Shown in pieces: positions 1-6,171 of a stretch of DNA of 10,575 bases. The stretch is from an uncultured Dermatophilus sp. (GTDB lineage: Bacteria > Actinomycetota > Actinomycetes > Actinomycetales > Dermatophilaceae). A program made the position numbers and the translations under genes. Each line of letters begins with the position of its first letter. The first letter of the stretch is position 1. The stretch lies in assembly GCA_945876925.1 (NCBI GenBank), contig CAMCQD010000025.1, forward strand, positions 1 to 10,575, written 5' to 3'. The notes beneath the pieces were generated by a model that saw only the letters and a program-made list of their open reading frames with translations, did not search any database and was not told the origin of the DNA.

Positions 1-788
1 GAGTCAACGACGCCCCGGCCCTCAAGCAGGCCGACATCGGGGTGGCGATGGGCATCACCGGCACCGACGTGTCCAAGGGCGCGGCGCGGATGATCCTCAC
101 CGACGACAACTTCGCCACGATCGTCGAGGCGGTCCGGCTGGGGCGCGGGATCTACGACAACATCCTCAAGTTCGTCCGCTTCCAGCTGACGACCTCGTGG
201 GGCTTCGTCCTCATCTTCCTGGCCGCCAGCCTGCTCGGCATCGCCGGGGGAGCCCCGTTCACGGCCCTGCAGATCCTGTGGGTGAACATCATCATGGACG
301 GCCCGCCCGCGCTCGCGCTGGGCGTCGAGCCGGCCGATCCGGACGTCATGCGCCGCGGCCCGCGCCCGGCGGGGGAGCCGCTGCTCACTCGCGAGCGCGT
401 GCTGCCCATCCTCGGCGGGGCGGTCTGGATGGGCGTGGTCACCCTGCTGGTCACCGTCTATGCCGGGCGGGTCTTCCCCGGCCTGAGCGGGACGGGCGCT
501 ACCACGCTGGCGTTCACCACGTTCGTGTTCTTCCAGGTGTTCAACCTGCTCAACGTGCGCTCGGACCAGTCGGTGTTCTCGCCCCGGTCGTTCCGGAACC
601 GGGCCATCTGGGTCTCGCTGGCGATCGTGCTCATCCTCCAGGTGCTCGTCGTCGAGACCGCTTTCCTGCAGGGCATCTTCGGCACCACCGGGCTCAGCTC
701 GCAGCAGTGGGCCTTCGCCATCGCGACGGGCTCGTCGATCCTGTGGCTGGAGGAGATCCGCAAGCTGCTCAGGTCTCGCGCACGGTGA
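1..788 (+). CDS. Cation-transporting P-type ATPase, C-terminal part (5' end outside the window)
   Basis: ATP-driven cation pump of the P2 (Ca2+-ATPase-like) type in the cytoplasmic membrane. The reading frame is open from base 3 and begins in the hinge motif VNDAPALKQADIGVAMG, the end of the phosphorylation domain; nucleotide-binding, actuator and phospho-Asp regions lie upstream of the window. What follows fits the C-terminal cation-ATPase domain: an amphipathic link (RLGRGIYDNILKFVRFQ), M5, M6 with LWVNIIMDGPPALALG (the Asn and Asp that ligate cation in this family), the EPAD loop, and four more hydrophobic segments ending in a basic tail (EEIRKLLRSRAR). In M5 the sequence TTSWGFVLIF has Ser and Phe where SERCA has the site-I Asn and Glu, so a single cation site, as in PMCA-type pumps, is likely. 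Substrate (Ca2+, possibly Mn2+ or another cation) is inferred, not shown. The stop overlaps the convergent regulator gene. Confidence 0.93.
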   Translation, partial: VNDAPALKQADIGVAMGITGTDVSKGAARMILTDDNFATIVEAVRLGRGIYDNILKFVRFQLTTSWGFVLIFLAASLLGIAGGAPFTALQILWVNIIMDGPPALALGVEPADPDVMRRGPRPAGEPLLTRERVLPILGGAVWMGVVTLLVTVYAGRVFPGLSGTGATTLAFTTFVFFQVFNLLNVRSDQSVFSPRSFRNRAIWVSLAIVLILQVLVVETAFLQGIFGTTGLSSQQWAFAIATGSSILWLEEIRKLLRSRAR

Positions 789-1509
789 TGTCCAGGGCGT
801 ACTGGTCTGCCCGGTAGCAGTGGTCGCCCACCTCCAGCGGGGTGCCGTCGGCGGCGTAGGCGTGGCGCACCATGGTCAGCAGCGGGACCGAGCGTGAGAT
901 GCCCAGCAGGCGGCGGTCCCGGGAGGTGGCCGAACGCGCCCCGATGACCTGGTGGGCGACTACGGGCCGGGCGCCGCGCTGGCGCATCATGGCGTACAGG
1001 CCGTGCTCGGTGAGTTCCTCGCGGGTGATGTCGGCGAAGGCCGGCGGCAGCCAGTTGATCATGATGGCCAGCGGCTGATCGTCGGCGTAGCGCAGCCGCT
1101 CGATCCGCACCACCGGGGAGCCGGGTGCCACCTGCAGCGTCTCGGCGATGCCCGGGTCGGCTTCCCCGGTCTCCAGGGAGAGCACTTCGGTGCGGGGGGA
1201 GCGGCGCGAGCCCTCCAGGTCGTCGTACAGGCTGGTGAGCTCGTCACGCCGGTGGACTACCCGGTTGGCGACGGTGGTGCCCACGCCGCGGCGGCGTACT
1301 AGCAGGCCGCGGGCGACGAGCTCGCCGATTGCGCGGCGCACGGTCGGCCGGGACAGGCTGAGCCGTGCGGCCAGGGCCAGCTCGTTCTCGAACGGGTCGC
1401 CCGGTTTGAGCACTCCGGTCTCGATGGCCGTGGTCAGCTGCTCAGCGAGCTGGTGGTACAGCGGCACCGGTGAGTTCCGGTCGATGCGCACGTCGAGCTC
1501 CACGATCAT
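769..1509 (-). CDS. iolR: GntR-family regulator with UTRA domain, probable IolR-type inositol repressor
   Basis: DNA-binding transcription factor, 246 residues, the usual length for the HutC/UTRA branch of GntR. Residues about 10-80 form the winged helix-turn-helix (PLYHQLAEQLTTAIETG, then SRPTVRRAIGELVARGLLVRRRGVGT); residues about 95-240 form the UTRA effector domain, with the typical VVRIERLRYADDQPLAI and LLTMVRHAYAADGTPLEV strands. It is divergent from the iolC operon, and as I recall Corynebacterium glutamicum has the same order (iolR, divergent iolC, barrel protein, iolA), so control of the neighbouring operon and of itself is a strong inference. The effector is unknown; an inositol breakdown intermediate is plausible. 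No Shine-Dalgarno precedes the ATG; a TACTCT hexamer ends 7 bases upstream of it, which suits a leaderless message. The 3' end overlaps the ATPase gene by 20 bases. Confidence 0.9.
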   Translation of the reverse strand: MIVELDVRIDRNSPVPLYHQLAEQLTTAIETGVLKPGDPFENELALAARLSLSRPTVRRAIGELVARGLLVRRRGVGTTVANRVVHRRDELTSLYDDLEGSRRSPRTEVLSLETGEADPGIAETLQVAPGSPVVRIERLRYADDQPLAIMINWLPPAFADITREELTEHGLYAMMRQRGARPVVAHQVIGARSATSRDRRLLGISRSVPLLTMVRHAYAADGTPLEVGDHCYRADQYALDITVRET

Positions 1510-1535
1510 GCACTACAGAGTAACAAACATTACTG

Positions 1536-1557
1536 TCTGTAAGTATGTACGTACAGA
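1536..1557. promoter_or_regulatory. 22-base near-perfect palindrome, candidate GntR operator
   Basis: Outer arms TCTGTA (1536-1541) and TACAGA (1552-1557) are exact inverse complements; inside them GTA (1543-1545) pairs with TAC (1548-1550). Nine of eleven symmetric positions match, and the core 1546-1555 (TGTACGTACA) is itself a perfect 10-base palindrome, off-centre from the larger one. It lies about 30-50 bases upstream of the iolR start and about 40 bases upstream of the candidate iolC -35. Dimeric GntR proteins bind such dyads. Assignment to the adjacent regulator is inference. Confidence 0.5.
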
Positions 1558-1593
1558 TGTGATAACAACAGGTGTGATGTATTTGTTCTAACA
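1558..1593. promoter_or_regulatory. Pair of IolR-like boxes TGTnnTAACA
   Basis: TGTGATAACA (1558-1567) and TGTTCTAACA (1584-1593) are in the same orientation, 26 bases apart start to start. Each matches nine of ten positions of the C. glutamicum IolR consensus KGWCHTRACA as I remember it; both miss at position 4. The second box sits inside the perfect palindrome at 1582-1595 and ends six bases before the candidate iolC -35, so bound protein would block RNA polymerase there. Confidence 0.5.
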
Positions 1594-1673
1594 AACTATT
1601 GACGTGCGGTCGTTTGTGAGCCAGGCTTGCTCATGTCAGGTAGCACCGCAGCTCCCCGTCACGGGAGCCGACC

Positions 1674-2681
1674 GTGAGGATGCGCATCGCAATGTCCGCT
1701 CCAACGCCGTTCGATCTCGTCTCGATCGGCCGCATCGGCGTCGACGTGTACCCCCAGCAGGTCGGTGTCGGCCTGGAAGACGTCGATACTTTCGGTAAGT
1801 ATCTCGGCGGCAGTGCGGCCAACGTGGCCGTGGCCGGTGCCAGGCTGGGGCATTCCGCCGCGCTCATCAGCCGGACCGGAGATGACCCCTTCGGCCGGTT
1901 CCTCCACCGGGAGCTGCGCGCCTCCGGCGTCGACGACACCTGGGTGACGAGCGTCAGCGACCTGTACACCGCGGTGACCTTCTGCGAGATCTTCCCGCCG
2001 GACGACTTCCCGCTGTACTTCTACCGCTTCCCTAAGGCACCCGACCTGTGCATCGAGCCCGGCGGCATCCCGCTGGACGTGGTGCGCCAGGCCGGGGTCT
2101 ACTGGTCTACCCTCACCGGGCTGTCCGACGAACCCAGCCGGTCGGCTCACATCGCCGCCTGGCAGGCCCGCGGCCGTGCCCGGAACACCATCATCGACCT
2201 GGACTACCGGCCGATGTTCTGGCCCGGCCGGCAGCAGGCCGGGCAGGCCGCGGCCATCGCGCTGGAGCACTGCACCATCGCCATCGGCAACCGCCAGGAA
2301 TGCGAGATCGCCGTCGGGGAGACCGAGCCGGGGCGGGCCGCGGCCGCCCTGCTGGACCGCGGAGTCGAACTGGCGATCGTCAAGCAGGGGCCGGCCGGGG
2401 TGCTCGCCGCCACCCGGGAGGAATCCCTCATCGTGCCGGCCATCCCGGTCCGGACCGTCAACGGGCTGGGCGCCGGGGACGCCTTCGGCGGGGCGATCTG
2501 CCACGGCCTGCTAGCCCAGCTCCCGCTGGAGCGGCTCATCACGCTCGCCAACGCCGCCGGGGCGCTCGTCGCCACCCGGGTGGAGTGCTCCCCGGCGATG
2601 CCGACGGTGGCCGAGCTGGAGGACTTCCTGGCCGCCCGGGGACGCGCCGCGCCCGGGCCGGCGAGCACCGCGGACCAGTGA
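1674..2681 (+). CDS. iolC: 5-dehydro-2-deoxygluconokinase (IolC), PfkB family
   Basis: Cytoplasmic sugar kinase that phosphorylates 5-dehydro-2-deoxy-D-gluconate to its 6-phosphate in myo-inositol breakdown. Both PfkB signatures are visible: FGKYLGGSAANVAVAGARLG near residues 40-59 and NGLGAGDAFGGA near 264-275, with D269 the expected catalytic base. The N-terminal FDLVSIGRIGVDVYPQQVG is typical of actinobacterial IolC, and about 330 residues is the normal length. The start is uncertain. GTG 1674 has GGGAG six bases upstream; ATG 1680 and ATG 1692 are in frame, and 1692 (behind GAGGA) gives the N-terminus most like relatives. It is first in an operon: 34 bases follow before the barrel-protein gene. 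Identification rests on motifs plus the iolR/iolA context; 2-keto-3-deoxygluconate kinase is a less likely alternative. Confidence 0.92.
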   Translation: MRMRIAMSAPTPFDLVSIGRIGVDVYPQQVGVGLEDVDTFGKYLGGSAANVAVAGARLGHSAALISRTGDDPFGRFLHRELRASGVDDTWVTSVSDLYTAVTFCEIFPPDDFPLYFYRFPKAPDLCIEPGGIPLDVVRQAGVYWSTLTGLSDEPSRSAHIAAWQARGRARNTIIDLDYRPMFWPGRQQAGQAAAIALEHCTIAIGNRQECEIAVGETEPGRAAAALLDRGVELAIVKQGPAGVLAATREESLIVPAIPVRTVNGLGAGDAFGGAICHGLLAQLPLERLITLANAAGALVATRVECSPAMPTVAELEDFLAARGRAAPGPASTADQ

Positions 2682-2715
2682 TGACAGCCCGAAGCGCACG
2701 AGGGACGGAGGCCCC

Positions 2716-3633
2716 ATGACGAGCCTGAGAACCGGCCGGGCCGCCCGGCTGGCGGAGATAGACCTGGCCCGGATCACCCGGGTGCGCCGGGAGGATCCGC
2801 GCGCCATCGGGCGGGCCTGGCGGCAGCGCGCCCGCCGGCCGCTGCTGGGATCCGACGGCCGGCTGCTCATCGTGGCAGCCGATCACCCGGCCCGCGGTGC
2901 CCTCGGGGTGCGCGGTGACGCCACCGCCATGGCCTCCCGCTCGGATCTGCTGCGCCGGCTGGCGACGGCGCTGGCGCGCCCCGGGTTCGACGGGGTGCTG
3001 GGCACCCCGGACGTGCTGGAGGACCTGCTCCTATGCGGGCTGCTGGAGGGCAAGGTGGTCATCGGCTCGATGAACCGCGCCGGGCTGCACGGGTCGGCGT
3101 TCGAGCTGGACGACCGGTTCACCGGTTACCGCGCCGCCGACATCGCCGCCCAGGGCCTCGACGGCGGCAAGATGCTCACCCGGATCTGCCTGGACGACCC
3201 GGGCACGGTGACCACCCTGCAAGCCTGCGCCACCGCCGTGAGCGACCTGGCCGCAGCACAGGTGATGGCCATGGTGGAGCCGTTCTGGTCGGTGCGCGAG
3301 GCCGGGCAGGTGCGCAATCTGCTCGACCCCGACTCGGTGATCAAATCCATCCAGGTCGCCTCGGGACTAGGCGCCAGCAGCGCTTACACGTGGCTGAAGC
3401 TTCCCGTGGTGGCGGACATGGAGCGGGTGCTCGACGCCACCACCTTGCCGGCGCTCCTCCTCGGCGGAGACCCGCACGGCTCGCCCAGTGAGACGTACGC
3501 TACGTGGAAAGCGGCGCTGAGCGTTCCGGCAGCAGCCGGGCTCGTCGTGGGCCGCGCGCTGCTCTACCCGCCGGACGGGGACGTCGCCGCGGCCGTGGAT
3601 GTCGCCGCCGCGCTCGTGCACGCGACGGGCTGA
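2716..3633 (+). CDS. Cgl0159-type (beta/alpha)8-barrel protein, likely class I aldolase of the inositol pathway
   Basis: 305 residues. I recognise it as the barrel protein found between iolC and iolA in actinobacterial inositol clusters (Cgl0159-like family); its activity has not, to my knowledge, been firmly assigned. The C-terminal half resembles DhnA/LacD-type class I aldolases: VMAMVEPF as one strand end, SAYTWLKLPVVADMERVL with K228 in the position of the Schiff-base lysine, then LLLGGDPHG and AAGLVVGRALLYPPDG like the phosphate-binding end of the barrel. The N-terminal segment LLIVAADHPARGALGV also fits (Asp-His after the first strand). Context suggests cleavage of 5-dehydro-2-deoxygluconate 6-phosphate to DHAP and malonate semialdehyde, the IolJ step, which is otherwise missing here. 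GGAGG lies four bases before the ATG. The iolA gene follows after 77 bases, so co-transcription is likely. Confidence 0.8.
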   Translation: MTSLRTGRAARLAEIDLARITRVRREDPRAIGRAWRQRARRPLLGSDGRLLIVAADHPARGALGVRGDATAMASRSDLLRRLATALARPGFDGVLGTPDVLEDLLLCGLLEGKVVIGSMNRAGLHGSAFELDDRFTGYRAADIAAQGLDGGKMLTRICLDDPGTVTTLQACATAVSDLAAAQVMAMVEPFWSVREAGQVRNLLDPDSVIKSIQVASGLGASSAYTWLKLPVVADMERVLDATTLPALLLGGDPHGSPSETYATWKAALSVPAAAGLVVGRALLYPPDGDVAAAVDVAAALVHATG

Positions 3634-3710
3634 ACCAAGTACTCCTCCGGAGCCCGCATCCGGGGACCAGCTGTCCGAATCAACGAGGAAGCGAAGGCAG
3701 GAAACCATCT

Positions 3711-5216
3711 ATGAGCACACCCACCCGGATCACGCACCTGATCGGTCACTCGCCCTGGGACGGCACCGCCGAGCGCACCGGTGAGGTCCGCAACCCGGCC
3801 ACGGGGGAGCTGACCGGGCTGGTCGACTTCGCCTCCGCGGCCCTCGTCGACGAGATCATCGACCGCGCCGCCACGGCGCAGCGCAGCTGGGGCAGCCTAT
3901 CCATCGCCAAGCGGACCAAGATCCTGTTCGCGTTCCGTCAGCTGCTGGAGGAGCGCAAGGGGGAGATCGCCCGGACCATCGTCGCCGAGCACGGCAAGAC
4001 CTACCCGGACGCCATCGGGGAGATCAACCGCGGCCTGGAGGTCGCCGAATTCGCGTGCGGTGTCGGGCAGATCCTCAAGGGCGGCTTCTCCGAGAACGTG
4101 TCGACCAGCATCGACGCCTACTCGATCCTCCAGCCGCTGGGCGTGGTCGGGATTATCTCGCCGTTCAACTTCCCGGCCATGGTGCCGCTGTGGTTCGTGC
4201 CGGTCGCCATCGCCTGCGGTAACGCCGTGGTCATCAAGCCCAGCGAGAAGGATCCGTCGGCGGTCAACCAGATCGCGGACCTGTGGCGCGAGGCCGGCTT
4301 GCCCGACGGCGTCATGAACGTCGTCCACGGGGACAAGGAGGCCGTCGACGCCATCCTCGCCAGCCCGCAGATCGCCTCGGTGTCCTTCGTCGGCTCCACG
4401 CCGATCGCCCGGTACGTCTACGAGACCGGGACGAGGAACGGCAAGCGGGTCCAGGCGCTCGGCGGCGCCAAGAACCACATGCTGGTCCTGCCCGACGCCG
4501 ACCTCGACCTGGCCGCCGACGCCGCCGTCAACGCCGGTTTCGGTGCCGCGGGCGAACGCTGCATGGCCATCTCGGTGCTGGTCGCGGTCGGCGGGATCGC
4601 CGATGAGCTCGTCGCGAAGATCACCGAGCGGATGGCCCGGCTCACGGTCGGCGAGGGCATGATCGAAGGCGTCGACATGGGGCCGGTCATCACCGCGGCC
4701 CACCGGGACAAGGTGGTCGGCTACATCGACGCAGGCGAGGCCGCCGGGGCGACCCTGGTCGTCGACGGGCGCACCGGCGAGTGGCAGGGCGGCACGGAGG
4801 ACGGCTATTTCGTGCTGCCGACCCTGTTCGACAACGTCACCCCCGGGATGTCGATCTACACCGATGAGATCTTCGGCCCGGTGCTGTGCGTCGTGCGGGC
4901 GGCCAGCTACGAGGAGGGCATGGACCTCATCAACAGCGGCGCGTACGGCAACGGCGTGACCATCTTCACCAACGACGGCGGTGCCGCCCGCCGCTTCCAG
5001 CACGAGGTCAAGGTCGGCATGGTGGGCATCAACGTGCCGATCCCCACCCCGATGGCCTACTACAGCTTCGGCGGCTGGCGGAACTCGCTGTTCGGGGACA
5101 CCCACGCGCACGGCATGGAAGGGGTGCACTTCTTCACCCGTACGAAGGCCGTCACCCAGCGCTGGCTGGACCCGAGCCACGGCGGCCTCAACCTGGGCTT
5201 CCCCCAGAACGACTGA
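3711..5216 (+). CDS. iolA: Methylmalonate/malonate semialdehyde dehydrogenase, CoA-acylating (IolA/MmsA)
   Basis: NAD- and CoA-dependent aldehyde dehydrogenase that turns malonate semialdehyde into acetyl-CoA and CO2 (or methylmalonate semialdehyde into propionyl-CoA). 501 residues, normal for the family. Visible motifs: FNFPAMVPLWFVPVAIACGNAVVIKPSEKDP (cofactor binding), SFVGSTPIARYVYE, LGGAKNHMLVLPDAD, and GAAGERCMAISV, whose C284 is the catalytic cysteine; GERCMA, rather than the GQxC of ordinary aldehyde dehydrogenases, is characteristic of the CoA-acylating MMSDH group. EIFGPVLCV and the C-terminal GVHFFTRTKAVTQRW are also present. The ATG at 3711 has AGGAA seven bases upstream; an upstream in-frame extension would run into the previous gene and is not conserved. 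It is last in the iol operon and is followed by a hairpin. MmsA of valine catabolism is the same enzyme type, but the neighbours argue for inositol use. Confidence 0.95.
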   Translation: MSTPTRITHLIGHSPWDGTAERTGEVRNPATGELTGLVDFASAALVDEIIDRAATAQRSWGSLSIAKRTKILFAFRQLLEERKGEIARTIVAEHGKTYPDAIGEINRGLEVAEFACGVGQILKGGFSENVSTSIDAYSILQPLGVVGIISPFNFPAMVPLWFVPVAIACGNAVVIKPSEKDPSAVNQIADLWREAGLPDGVMNVVHGDKEAVDAILASPQIASVSFVGSTPIARYVYETGTRNGKRVQALGGAKNHMLVLPDADLDLAADAAVNAGFGAAGERCMAISVLVAVGGIADELVAKITERMARLTVGEGMIEGVDMGPVITAAHRDKVVGYIDAGEAAGATLVVDGRTGEWQGGTEDGYFVLPTLFDNVTPGMSIYTDEIFGPVLCVVRAASYEEGMDLINSGAYGNGVTIFTNDGGAARRFQHEVKVGMVGINVPIPTPMAYYSFGGWRNSLFGDTHAHGMEGVHFFTRTKAVTQRWLDPSHGGLNLGFPQND

Positions 5217-5239
5217 CCGTAGCCAGAGAGCACCTCGCA

Positions 5240-5280
5240 AGGACGCGGCCCCGGCGGGCGCCTCGCCGGGGCCGCGTCCT
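5240..5280 (+). terminator. Strong hairpin terminating the iol operon
   Basis: Arms AGGACGCGGCCCCGGCG (5240-5256) and its exact inverse complement (5264-5280) give a perfect 17-bp GC-rich stem with a 7-base loop, starting 23 bases after the iolA stop. No T-tract follows, which is common for actinobacterial terminators. The protease gene starts about 115 bases further on, so the structure separates the two units. Confidence 0.75.
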
Positions 5281-5290
5281 GCGCGCGGCG

Positions 5291-5344
5291 CGCCAGGTAC
5301 GCGGGATACGGCAGGTCGCGCAAACGCGGCAGGTATGGCAACGT
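5291..5344. repeat. Three imperfect 18-base direct repeats upstream of the protease gene
   Basis: CGCCAGGT at 5291, CGGCAGGT at 5309 and CGGCAGGT at 5327 recur at exactly 18-base intervals; further positions in each unit (e.g. the GCG/GGC following the AGGT and an A-rich end) are partly shared. The array lies between the iolA terminator and the protease start (5396) in otherwise noncoding DNA. It could be a cluster of regulator-binding sites or a decayed tandem duplication. Confidence 0.5.
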
Positions 5345-5395
5345 AGCGGGTCGTACGGTGGCTGGCACCGGCTTGGCCGACTCCGGGGGTAGTCG

Positions 5396-6145
5396 ATGCG
5401 ACGTCGTCGCGTTCTCTCTTTCATCAGCGCTGCGCTCATCTGCGCCGGGCTGGCAGCAAGTTCCCTTACCGTCGCGGCTGCGGGGGAGGAGCCGGCGGGC
5501 CAGGCCGCGGCCGCCAGCCGCCGCACGGCGGGGAATCCCCTCCTATCCGGGGTGCCGCTCTCCCGCCCGGGAACCGAGCGCGGCATGGGCAAGACCGCTG
5601 GCTATGAGTGCACTAGCGGCCTGCCCGCCACCAAGGACGGCCAGGACTACCTCGTCGTCGCGGGGCATTGCGGGCAGCTCGGGGAGACCGTCTTCTCCGC
5701 CTGGACCGGCCAGTCGCGCGAACGCGTCGGGAAGGTCACCGGGGCGTCCGCCAAGTACGACATCGCGGCGGTGCGGACCAGCCGCCCGGTCGTCTCCCGG
5801 GTGTGGGCGGTGCGCACCGGGGAACTGCCCAAGACGATCCGGATCACCGGCGTCGCCGACGCCGAGCCGGGCACCACGGTGTGCCAGCACGGCTACCGCT
5901 CGGGCACGGTGTGCGGCATCACCGTCCAGCCGATTACCGAGAAGCAGGTGGCGGCCGGAAGGGTGTACGGCAAGGCCCCCTCGGATCAGGACGGCGCCCG
6001 CCCGGGTGACTCCGGCGGGCTGGTGATCGACAAGCAGGGCCGGGCGGTCGGCATCCTCGCCGAGAGCACCCCGGACGGGGAGTGGGTCGGCTGGGTGCCG
6101 GCCAGGCTCGCCCTGGAGACCTGGGGCCTGGAGTTCAAGCAGTAG
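5396..6145 (+). CDS. Secreted S1-family (trypsin-fold) serine protease
   Basis: 249 residues. The N-terminus MRRRRVLSFISAALICAGLAASSLTVAAAGEEP is a Sec signal peptide with likely cleavage near A29. The catalytic triad is visible: H91 in LVVAGHCGQ, D122 in AKYDIAAVRT, and S206 in RPGDSGGLV. Cysteine pairs flank the active-site His (YECTSG...AGHCG) and occur later (TVCQHGYRSGTVCG), fitting two disulphides of an exported enzyme. Only about 30 residues separate the signal peptide from the protease core, so there is no large streptogrisin-like propeptide. The ATG follows GGGGGT at five bases' distance. The gene stands alone behind the iolA terminator and converges on cysE with 26 bases between stops. 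Substrate specificity and whether it is degradative or regulatory cannot be read from the sequence. Confidence 0.88.
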   Translation: MRRRRVLSFISAALICAGLAASSLTVAAAGEEPAGQAAAASRRTAGNPLLSGVPLSRPGTERGMGKTAGYECTSGLPATKDGQDYLVVAGHCGQLGETVFSAWTGQSRERVGKVTGASAKYDIAAVRTSRPVVSRVWAVRTGELPKTIRITGVADAEPGTTVCQHGYRSGTVCGITVQPITEKQVAAGRVYGKAPSDQDGARPGDSGGLVIDKQGRAVGILAESTPDGEWVGWVPARLALETWGLEFKQ

Positions 6146-6151
6146 CCGGTA

Positions 6152-6165
6152 CCCCCGCCCGGGGG
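6152..6165. terminator. Small GC hairpin between convergent protease and cysE genes
   Basis: CCCCC (6152-6156) and GGGGG (6161-6165) can pair around a four-base loop in the 26-base gap between the convergent stops. It is short and has no T-tract on either strand, so a bidirectional terminator role is only a suggestion. Confidence 0.3.
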
Positions 6166-6171
6166 CCGCGC

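Larger units (their letters stand above)
1510..1673. promoter_or_regulatory. Divergent iolR-iolC promoter/operator region
   Basis: A markedly AT-richer stretch (about 1510-1620) between the divergent regulator and iolC. Seen directly: a 22-base palindrome at 1536-1557 with outer arms TCTGTA/TACAGA and inner arms GTA/TAC (9 of 11 pairs); a perfect 6+6 palindrome TTTGTTctAACAAA at 1582-1595; the octamer TAACAAAC twice in the same orientation (1521-1528 and 1589-1596) and its inverse core GTTTGT at 1612-1617; and two boxes TGTnnTAACA at 1558-1567 and 1584-1593. A candidate iolC -35 is TTGACG (1599-1604), with a weak -10 CAGGCT (1622-1627). For iolR, AGAGTA at 1517-1522 reads TACTCT on the minus strand. 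Operators sit on or beside both sets of promoter elements, as expected for a repressor that also controls itself. Confidence 0.65.

Noticed and set aside
1659..2504. Minus-strand frame (281 codons) opposite iolC
   Set aside because: Antisense composition; PfkB motifs fix the plus strand as coding.
3504..3710. Upstream in-frame extension of iolA (69 extra codons)
   Set aside because: It overlaps the end of the barrel-protein gene, is Arg-rich and unlike any aldehyde dehydrogenase N-terminus; ATG 3711 has a good AGGAA.
3634..3710. Small palindromes (CTCCGGAG at 3645-3652; GGAC/GTCC at 3664-3676) between the barrel gene and iolA
   Set aside because: Stems of four bases are expected by chance in GC-rich DNA, and a terminator inside the operon is not supported.
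3897..5240. Long minus-strand reading frame (447 codons) opposite iolA
   Set aside because: Low-complexity Val/Asp/Gly/Arg composition typical of the antisense of GC-rich coding DNA; iolA on the plus strand is unmistakable.
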